From: Chloroflexi bacterium UBA4733
Lineage (GTDB): Bacteria; Chloroflexota; UBA4733
Direction: 5' to 3'
Assembly: GCA_002404055.1 (NCBI GenBank)
Contig: DHIZ01000339.1
Location: forward strand, 1 to 16,484
DNA length: 16,484 nt
Below, in pieces: positions 1 through 4,904 of this stretch; position 1 is the first letter of the stretch; every line of letters starts with the position of its first letter. A program made the translations under genes and the position numbers. Below the pieces are notes generated by a model, which was not told the origin of the DNA, searched no databases, and saw only the letters and a program-made list of their open reading frames with translations.

Positions 1-513
1 GAGCGCACCGGCTTCGGCGAGTTCCTCTTCTTCGACTGGCGCTACCTGAACAACGGCCAGCCCAACCCGAAATTTGAACTGAACCGCCCCGGCTACGGCA
101 GTTCCACCATCCTTGTTGCCGGTCGCAACTTCGGCTGCGGCTCGTCACGCGAGCACGCCCCCTGGGCCTTACACGACTACGGCTTCCGCGCCATCATCGC
201 GCCATCGTTTGCCGACATCTTCTACAACAACTGCTGCAAAAACGGCCTGCTCCCCGTCACCCTACCAGAGGAGACGGTCAAAGCGTTGCTGAAGCAAGCC
301 CAGGCCCAACCAGGCTACCAACTCACCGTCGACCTGGAGGCGCAGGAGGTACGCGATGGCGCCGGCTTCCGCGCGCCGTTCACCGTCGATCCCTTCCGCC
401 GCGACTGCATGCTGCACGGCCTCGACGACATCGGCCTGACGCTGCAACACGAACCGGATATCACGGCCTTTGAGGGAAGGCGGCCGGCATGGCAGCAGGC
501 TGTTTCGGGGTAG
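1..513 (+). CDS. leuD: 3-isopropylmalate dehydratase small subunit (partial, 5' end outside window)
   Basis: This is the small subunit of isopropylmalate isomerase, which with LeuC interconverts 2- and 3-isopropylmalate in leucine biosynthesis. The frame is open from base 1 and ends at TAG 511-513, giving 170 visible residues; the family is about 200 long, so roughly 30 N-terminal residues lie outside the window. The hallmark aconitase-swivel motif [17 protein letters not shown] is present, followed by the typical [15 protein letters not shown] segment that supports LeuD over the aconitase or homoaconitase swivel domains. The C-terminal [19 protein letters not shown] block is also typical of the family. 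The gene converges on korB with only 5 bp between stop codons and no visible terminator. LeuC is expected upstream, outside the window. Confidence 0.93.
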   Translation, partial: ERTGFGEFLFFDWRYLNNGQPNPKFELNRPGYGSSTILVAGRNFGCGSSREHAPWALHDYGFRAIIAPSFADIFYNNCCKNGLLPVTLPEETVKALLKQAQAQPGYQLTVDLEAQEVRDGAGFRAPFTVDPFRRDCMLHGLDDIGLTLQHEPDITAFEGRRPAWQQAVSG

Positions 514-518
514 GCCCC

Positions 519-1397
519 CTACGAGAACTGCTCGAACAGCCTACCCATCACCTCATTGGCGTCGGCTCCTTTGGTCTGGAGGCGCTGCATGCGGCGATCA
601 AAGCTTTCCGACTCGGTTGTCTGGTAGAACAGACCCAGGTAGAGCGGATCGTCCTGTAGAGCCAGCTCCATCGCTGCCGCGCGGTTGCTGGGATCGTGGC
701 CGACCGGCAGCGCTTTGGTGACGTCGCGGAAGAACTTGAAGGTGTTCACCTCGTTGAAGGTCGGGCAGGGGCTGTAGACATCAATAAGGGCCATGCCGGG
801 ATGGTTGATCCCTTGCACGATCAGGTCCGCCAGCTCCTTCGGCTTCGCGGAGAAGCCGCGCGCGACAAAGGTGGCTCCGGCGACCATTGCCAGCGCCAGC
901 GGGTTGAGGGGTTGATCAATGCTTCCCTTGGGCGTGCTCTTGGTAATGAAGCCAACGTTGCTGGTCGGCGAGGTCTGCCCTTTAGTGAGACCATATATCT
1001 CGTTGTCCATGATGACGTAGGTCACGTCCACGTTGCGCCGCATGCCGTGGATGAAGTGGCCGCCGCCGATGGCGAAGGCATCGCCGTCGCCACCCACAAC
1101 CAGTACCTTCAGGTCCGGGTTGGCCATCTTGACGCCGGTGGCAATCGGTATGGCCCGGCCATGGACGCCGTGGAAGCCGTAGGCGCTGACGAAGAACGGA
1201 AAGCGGCTGGAACAACCGATGCCGGAAACGACAACGACCTCCTCGGTTTTGTAGCCCTGCACTTTGAGGGAGTTGTAGACGGCGTTGAGCACGCCGAAAT
1301 CCCCACAACCCGGACACCAGGTCGGCTTGGCCGAACTCTTGTAGTCGTCGACGGTGTGCGGACGCTCAATAGTCAGCGTTGCTGTGGAATCAGGCAT
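519..1397 (-). CDS. korB: 2-oxoacid (probably 2-oxoglutarate):ferredoxin oxidoreductase, beta subunit
   Basis: This is the thiamine-diphosphate and 4Fe-4S subunit of a 2-oxoacid:ferredoxin oxidoreductase, which oxidatively decarboxylates a 2-oxoacid to acyl-CoA and passes electrons to ferredoxin. It has 292 residues, normal for short KorB. Candidate cluster ligands are C28 and C31 (TWCPGCG), C62 (GIGCSSR) and C211 (SPCPTFN). The ThDP/Mg motif runs from GDGD 103-106 to DNEIYGLTKGQ with N132. The LTKGQTSPTS segment is typical of KorB rather than pyruvate:ferredoxin oxidoreductase beta chains, but substrate remains an inference. I chose ATG 1395-1397, although the frame stays open upstream, because it overlaps the end of korA by 8 bp (ATGCCTGA), as expected for translational coupling. 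Confidence 0.92.
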   Translation of the reverse strand: MPDSTATLTIERPHTVDDYKSSAKPTWCPGCGDFGVLNAVYNSLKVQGYKTEEVVVVSGIGCSSRFPFFVSAYGFHGVHGRAIPIATGVKMANPDLKVLVVGGDGDAFAIGGGHFIHGMRRNVDVTYVIMDNEIYGLTKGQTSPTSNVGFITKSTPKGSIDQPLNPLALAMVAGATFVARGFSAKPKELADLIVQGINHPGMALIDVYSPCPTFNEVNTFKFFRDVTKALPVGHDPSNRAAAMELALQDDPLYLGLFYQTTESESFDRRMQRLQTKGADANEVMGRLFEQFS

Positions 1398-3294
1398 TGA
1401 CGGCAACCTTCCCTGCGACGGCTTCAACGATCTGGGCAATCCGGAACGGCACGCCACCGTAGGTGGTCACGCTCTCCAGGTGCGTGCCGTAGCGGGCGCG
1501 AAGGATATTGGCATACTGTTGCGAATAATTGACCTCAGCCACGAGTACGCGCTGCTTGCGGCGGATGAACTCGCCGACCTGATGATCCGGCACCGGCCAG
1601 AGCATCTTCGGCGCGAGCAGTTCCGCCTTCACGCCTTGTCGTTCTAAGCGTTGGATCGCCTCAATGGCGGATCCCGAAGTAGAGCCCCAGGCGATAATGC
1701 CTATTTCGGCATCGTGGTCGCCAAAGCGGAGCGGCTCCGGCGCGTCTGCAGCCGCCGCCGCCAGCTTGCGGTGGCGCTTTTCCGTCATGCGGCTGTGGGT
1801 GGCCGGGTCGTAGCGCAAGGCGCCCTGCTCGTTGTGTTCCAGCCCGGTCGCCACATACTCGCCGCCCGGCATGCCGGGAATGGACGTGGGAGAGACGCCG
1901 TTGGGTGTGCTGGCGTAGCGGGCGTAGCGTGCCGCGCCTTCCTCTGCCTCCAGCATAGGACTGCTACCCTCGGCGTAGCCGTTGACCCCGTTACTGTGGC
2001 CATTAGTAACGTCAACCGGCTGGACTGCCGCCAGGATGGCGCTGTCGGCGTGACTATCGAGGCCGTTGGTGTGGCCATTGTGTACGTCGATCAGCAGCCG
2101 GTTCGCCGGCCGAACCGCTTCCAGGTCGGGCCGCTCCACGCTCTCCGTGCGCACCGCCAGCACCGTATCCTGCAGCAGGATCACCGGCAACTGGTAATTC
2201 TCGGCGAAGTTGAAGGCGTCGACTGCCGTAGAAAAGCAATCGCGCACCGACACCGGCGCGAGGACCAGCTTCGGCACTTCACCGTGACCGCCATAGACTG
2301 CCTGGTTGAGGTCGCCCTGCTCATGCCTCGTCGGCATACCGGTGGAAGGACCGGCCCGCTGGGCATCTACGATGACGCAGGGCAGTTCCGCCATTGAGGA
2401 GAGGCCGAGCATCTCGATCATCAGGCTGAAGCCAGGACCGGAGGTCGACGTCATCGCCTTCTTGCCGGCGTAACTGGCGCCGAGCACCATACCCATCGCC
2501 GATATCTCGTCTTCGGCCTGGACGACGACGCCGCCCAACTCCGGCAAGTTAGCAGCCATGAACTCCATAATATCGGTGGCCGGCGTGATGGGGTAGCCCG
2601 CCAGGAAACGACAACCGGCGGCCAGCGCGCCAAGGCTCAGGGCCTGGTTGCCGTTCATCACCATGACGCCGGGAATCGGTGGCGCTGCCTGCAGGCGGTA
2701 CTGGGAGCGATCCGGCACATGCTCTTCTACCCAGGTAATGCCGGCCTCCAGGGCAGCGACGTTCTGGGGCAGGAGGTCAAGGTGGCGCTTGAACTGTTTC
2801 CTAAGCAGGTCAACCAGAGGCTCCTTGGGCAGGTCGAAGAGGGCGGCGGCCATGCCGAAGGCAACCACGTTACGGCCGCGCTCGAAGCGCAGCCGCGTCT
2901 TGGCGATCTCCGTGACCGGCACGGCCAGCGCGCGGTAGTTGCCGGCGGGCGGCGCTTCCATGTCCTTCGGGTCGTAGAGCAATAGTCCGCCGGGCCGCAG
3001 GTCGCCGATACCGTCTTCATAGCCTTCCTCATCGAAGGCCCAGAGGATATCCAGCGTCTCCGCCCGTGCGTACAATTGTTCACCGCTGAGTCGAACTTCA
3101 AAGACCGCCTGGCCACCTTTGATCTCTGCCGGTGGGCTGTAAAAGGTAAGTACCCGAAAGCCGACGGTGGCGGCAGCTTTGGTAACGAGCTGGCCGATCG
3201 ACTGCAGGCCACCGCCCGTTTCACCGCCAAAGCGAATAACGAGGTCGCGTTTCTCCACGTCTTCTCCCCACGAGACCGTGTACCTGGCGGGCAT
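1390..3294 (-). CDS. korA: 2-oxoacid (probably 2-oxoglutarate):ferredoxin oxidoreductase, fused gamma-alpha subunit
   Basis: This is the partner of KorB and supplies the CoA- and pyrimidine-binding parts of the enzyme. It has 634 residues. An N-terminal gamma domain (about 14-195, with RFGGETGGGLQS and FYSPPAEIKGGQAVFEV) is fused to the alpha domain (about 205-395, with AGYPITPATDI 232-242 and TSTSGPGFSLM 282-292) and a C-terminal transketolase-like domain (about 525-630). The fused form is common in Actinobacteria and Chloroflexota. Between the alpha domain and the conserved GVSPTSIPGMPGGEYVATG block lies an extra Asn/Gly/His-rich stretch, about 400-455, containing a duplicated 16-residue unit. 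Two starts have good ribosome sites: ATG 3294 behind GGAGG, and in-frame GTG at 3258 behind GGGGAG. I used the ATG. No ferredoxin-like CxxCxxC domain is present. Confidence 0.93.
   Translation of the reverse strand: MPARYTVSWGEDVEKRDLVIRFGGETGGGLQSIGQLVTKAAATVGFRVLTFYSPPAEIKGGQAVFEVRLSGEQLYARAETLDILWAFDEEGYEDGIGDLRPGGLLLYDPKDMEAPPAGNYRALAVPVTEIAKTRLRFERGRNVVAFGMAAALFDLPKEPLVDLLRKQFKRHLDLLPQNVAALEAGITWVEEHVPDRSQYRLQAAPPIPGVMVMNGNQALSLGALAAGCRFLAGYPITPATDIMEFMAANLPELGGVVVQAEDEISAMGMVLGASYAGKKAMTSTSGPGFSLMIEMLGLSSMAELPCVIVDAQRAGPSTGMPTRHEQGDLNQAVYGGHGEVPKLVLAPVSVRDCFSTAVDAFNFAENYQLPVILLQDTVLAVRTESVERPDLEAVRPANRLLIDVHNGHTNGLDSHADSAILAAVQPVDVTNGHSNGVNGYAEGSSPMLEAEEGAARYARYASTPNGVSPTSIPGMPGGEYVATGLEHNEQGALRYDPATHSRMTEKRHRKLAAAAADAPEPLRFGDHDAEIGIIAWGSTSGSAIEAIQRLERQGVKAELLAPKMLWPVPDHQVGEFIRRKQRVLVAEVNYSQQYANILRARYGTHLESVTTYGGVPFRIAQIVEAVAGKVAVNA
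1969..2091 (-). repeat. Duplicated 16-codon unit inside korA linker
   Basis: Two related units, residues 402-417 (IDVHNGHTNGLDSHAD) and 427-442 (VDVTNGHSNGVNGYAE), occur with a 25-residue (75 bp) period. They lie at 2044-2091 and 1969-2016. The nucleotide sequences are also related: both carry GTGGCCATT in the same position on the + strand. This suggests an old tandem duplication in a flexible linker rather than chance composition. The repeat is in frame and does not break korA. Confidence 0.7.
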
Positions 3295-3417
3295 CGTTGC
3301 CTCCGGCGCCCCGGCATCCGCCGCCGGGAGGCCGGTTCAGCCAAGATGGCAGCGTGGCAGCCGCGCTTCGGACTGGTATACCGGTCGCTATCACTGGGAA
3401 GTGTAGCACGGCAGGAG

Positions 3418-3443
3418 CCGTTCCGGCGCACTCGGCCGAACGG
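3418..3443 (-). other. Hairpin between response-regulator stop and korA start
   Basis: CCGTTC 3418-3423 pairs with GAACGG 3438-3443, and GGC 3425-3427 pairs with GCC 3435-3437. C3424 is bulged and the loop is 7 nt. It sits 25 bp past the stop of the regulator gene and about 120 bp before korA, both on the minus strand. No T-tract follows on the minus strand, so it is not a canonical intrinsic terminator. It may be an RNA 3'-end stabiliser or a chance GC-rich palindrome. The rest of the 173-bp gap holds no gene that I can see. Confidence 0.35.
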
Positions 3444-3467
3444 AGCACGGCGACACACGTCTCAAAC

Positions 3468-4181
3468 CTATGTGATCGCCGTTTCAGCCTCGGGCAGTTG
3501 CAGCATGTAGCCGATACCCGGGCGAGTAATCACCCAACGGGGATGCTCCGGATCGTCCTCTATTTTTTGCCGCACGCGGCTGACGTACAGGCGTACGTGC
3601 TGCGTTTCGTCGCCGTACTCCGGGCCCCAGATGCGGTGCAACAAGGCCTCTGTGGGCACCACGCGTCCGGCGTTCTTCGCCAGTTCGGTCAGCAGTTTGT
3701 ATTCGGTGGGACTCAGGCCGACCTCGCTATTGCCGATCGACACGCGGTGCTGCGCGAAATCAATGTGCAGGTCGCCCGCCCTGAAGGTGGGTGACGAGCG
3801 TTGTCCCTCCGGCAACTTCGCTCGCCGCAAGACGGCGCGAATGCGCGCCAGCAGCTCTGCCGGTCCGAAGGGTTTGGTCAGGTAATCGTCGGCGCCGGCG
3901 TCGAGGCCCTTGACCTTGTCGGCCTCACCGGCCTTAGCGGTCAACATAATGATAGGCGCTTCTGAGAACTCCCGGATGCGTCGACACGCCTCAAAGCCAT
4001 CCATCACCGGAAGGCCCACGTCCAGCAAGATGAGGTCGGGACGCGCTGCGGCTGCCAGGTCGACAGCGCTCTTGCCGTCGCGAGCCGCGACGGTTTCGTA
4101 GCCTGACCCTTCCAGGTTGACAGCGATCAGCCGAACATATCGCGGCTCGTCGTCAACGATGAGCACACGCTGCTTCGTCAC
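3468..4181 (-). CDS. OmpR/PhoB-family response regulator (orphan)
   Basis: This is a two-component transcription factor of 237 residues. The receiver domain (about 1-120) has the acidic pair D10/D11, phospho-acceptor D54 (LILLDVGLPVMDG), T81 and K103 (YLTKPF). A winged-helix DNA-binding domain follows (about 135-230, with LSPTEYKLLTELAKNAGRVV and HVRLYVSRVRQKIEDDP). The set resembles KdpE/PhoB-type regulators, but the target is unknown. GTG 4179-4181 is chosen because it directly precedes the receiver fold and has GGGGGA 4 nt upstream; the frame is open further upstream but without receiver sequence. No histidine kinase gene lies on either side in this window, so it is an orphan here. It may control neighbouring korAB, but this is only inferred from position. 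Confidence 0.9.
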   Translation of the reverse strand: MTKQRVLIVDDEPRYVRLIAVNLEGSGYETVAARDGKSAVDLAAAARPDLILLDVGLPVMDGFEACRRIREFSEAPIIMLTAKAGEADKVKGLDAGADDYLTKPFGPAELLARIRAVLRRAKLPEGQRSSPTFRAGDLHIDFAQHRVSIGNSEVGLSPTEYKLLTELAKNAGRVVPTEALLHRIWGPEYGDETQHVRLYVSRVRQKIEDDPEHPRWVITRPGIGYMLQLPEAETAIT

Positions 4182-4240
4182 GCCGTCCCCCAGGCTTCCG
4201 GCGCCCCTGCTGTCGCCTCCTGGCAACTGGCCACGTGATG

Positions 4241-4372
4241 CTACATGTTCGTTCGTCGCCGTCGCCGGTCCACCGGCAGCGGCACAGGAATCGGCGCCAG
4301 TTTCGGCGCCGGTGCAAACGCAGCCACGGCCTCACGCCAGGCTGCGGCGAGCGCTTCGATAATCTTGCGCAT
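4241..4372 (-). CDS. Possible 43-residue small protein upstream of the response regulator
   Basis: ATG 4370-4372 opens a 43-codon frame ending at TAG 4241-4243, 59 bp before the response-regulator start and on the same strand. The N-terminus MRKIIEALAAAWREAVAAF could form an amphipathic helix. A proline-alternating stretch follows (PAPKLAPIPVPLPV), then five arginines. GGGG lies 6 nt before the ATG, a modest ribosome site. Codon third positions are largely G or C, as in neighbouring genes, though GC-rich non-coding DNA can imitate this. I recognise no family. It could be a leader peptide, a small membrane-surface protein, or a chance frame. Confidence 0.42.
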   Translation of the reverse strand: MRKIIEALAAAWREAVAAFAPAPKLAPIPVPLPVDRRRRRTNM

Positions 4373-4440
4373 ATCCAGCCCCGTTCCCCCTCGAAGATCG
4401 GCGGCGATCACACAACCCAGTCCGCATGCCGCGCCCTTAC

Positions 4441-4446
4441 ACTATA
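4441..4446 (-). promoter_or_regulatory. Candidate -10 box for the small ORF and response regulator
   Basis: TATAGT is read on the minus strand, about 68 bp before the small-protein start and 260 bp before the regulator start. The expected -35 position (CCCATA with a 17-bp spacer) is a poor match, so an activator or a weak promoter would be needed. This is a tentative site based only on similarity to the sigma-70 -10 consensus. Confidence 0.3.
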
Positions 4447-4479
4447 CGTGAGGACGCGTGCCATATGGGTATTTGGTCA

Positions 4480-4516
4480 CACCGGCACGGCCTGGCACTC
4501 AATATGCGTGCCGGTG
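4480..4516. repeat. 10-bp perfect inverted repeat in the regulator/ABC intergenic region
   Basis: CACCGGCACG 4480-4489 and CGTGCCGGTG 4507-4516 are perfect inverted copies separated by 17 bp. A further copy of GCGTGCC occurs at 4456-4462, exactly 50 bp (about five helical turns) before the copy at 4506-4512. No T-run follows, so it is not a terminator. The arrangement suggests an operator for a dimeric DNA-binding protein. The upstream half-site falls in the spacer of the weak minus-strand promoter at 4441-4446. What binds is unknown; the adjacent response regulator is a candidate. Confidence 0.5.
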
Positions 4517-4522
4517 AACGCA

Positions 4523-4541
4523 AGTACCACCACAGGGTACT
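4523..4541. repeat. Short inverted repeat AGTACC-N7-GGTACT
   Basis: AGTACC 4523-4528 and GGTACT 4536-4541 form a 6-bp inverted repeat 6 bp downstream of the larger one at 4480-4516. It is short enough to be chance, but together with the larger repeat it marks 4456-4541 as a likely protein-binding region. The following stretch to 4637 is comparatively AT-rich and shows no gene. Confidence 0.3.
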
Positions 4542-4637
4542 CCCCGATCCTAGGCGAGGCACAACGGTGAAATAGTCAGTTTTTGCCTCCATCGTTACGT
4601 TTTCGTCACAGTTTCCGTACAACATCGGCGTTATGGG

Positions 4638-4666
4638 TTGACGCTCACCCCAAAGGCGGGTAGGGT
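4638..4666 (+). promoter_or_regulatory. Sigma-70-type promoter of the riboswitch/ABC operon
   Basis: TTGACG (4638-4643) is followed by an exact 17-bp spacer and TAGGGT (4661-4666). The predicted transcription start near 4673 falls at the first paired bases of the riboswitch aptamer, which supports both calls. The -10 box keeps only the outer T-A and the last T of the consensus, as is often seen in high-GC genomes. Confidence 0.72.
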
Positions 4667-4670
4667 ATGT

Positions 4671-4793
4671 GCAGTGCCGAACCGCGCTTCCGAGCGCGGA
4701 CGGGGGACCCATCATCGTGGGGTGAATCCGCCTGTGCGTACGCGGTAGGGTAATCTCAGTACCCGAACCCGACAGCTAACCCCGTAGGCTTGC
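4671..4793 (+). ncRNA. c-di-AMP riboswitch (ydaO-yuaA class) aptamer
   Basis: The sequence carries the conserved ydaO-yuaA blocks in order: GCCGAACC (4676-4683), GGGGGACCC (4702-4710), TGGGGTGAATCCG (4718-4730), TAGGGT (4746-4751), then ACCCGAACCCGACAGCTAAC (4761-4780) and CCCGTAGGC (4781-4789). Helices can be drawn for each part: GCC 4676-4678 with GGC 4787-4789 (P1, extendable by GCAG with TTGC and one bulged base); CCGCGC 4682-4687 with GCGCGG 4694-4699; CCCA 4708-4711 with TGGG 4718-4721; CCGC 4728-4731 with GCGG 4742-4745; GGGT 4748-4751 with ACCC 4761-4764. The class binds two c-di-AMP molecules and usually turns genes off. Here it leads into a terminator and the ABC/DUF1854 genes. The motif match is from memory of the consensus, not from a covariance search. 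Confidence 0.92.
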
Positions 4794-4797
4794 TCGA

Positions 4798-4838
4798 GAG
4801 CTGGGCTGCCATTTTCATGGCAGGCCGGCTCCCTTTTT
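4798..4838 (+). terminator. Intrinsic terminator, expression platform of the riboswitch
   Basis: The 15-nt arm 4798-4812 pairs with 4817-4831 across a TTTC loop, with one G-G mismatch and one G-T wobble. The hairpin is followed by CC and TTTTT (4834-4838). It begins only a few bases after the aptamer P1 stem and 67 bp before the ABC gene start, the standard layout for transcription-attenuation riboswitches. A short alternative pairing, GCAGT 4671-4675 with GCTGC 4805-4809, would use the P1 5' strand to disrupt the terminator. That would predict termination when ligand is bound, but it is only five pairs. Confidence 0.85.
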
Positions 4839-4904
4839 GTTTGGGGCCAGCACTACTCCCCAGAGCAGGCACACGTGATCCCCTGCGGTCAGGAGGCACA
4901 CAGT

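Noticed and set aside
696..1400. Long open frame on the + strand opposite korB
   Set aside because: It is a shadow of the strongly supported korB gene: no recognisable domain and no ribosome site.
3418..3443. Hairpin after the response regulator as an intrinsic terminator
   Set aside because: No T-tract follows on either useful strand, so I list it only as a hairpin.
4235..4570. 111-codon frame on the + strand upstream of the ABC operon
   Set aside because: Arg/Ser/His-rich low-complexity translation, typical of an antisense or non-coding GC-rich frame; it lies opposite the small ORF and the inverted repeats.
4437..4715. 92-codon frame on the minus strand
   Set aside because: It runs through the promoter and into the riboswitch aptamer, and its translation has no recognisable features. 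The regulatory reading is much better supported.
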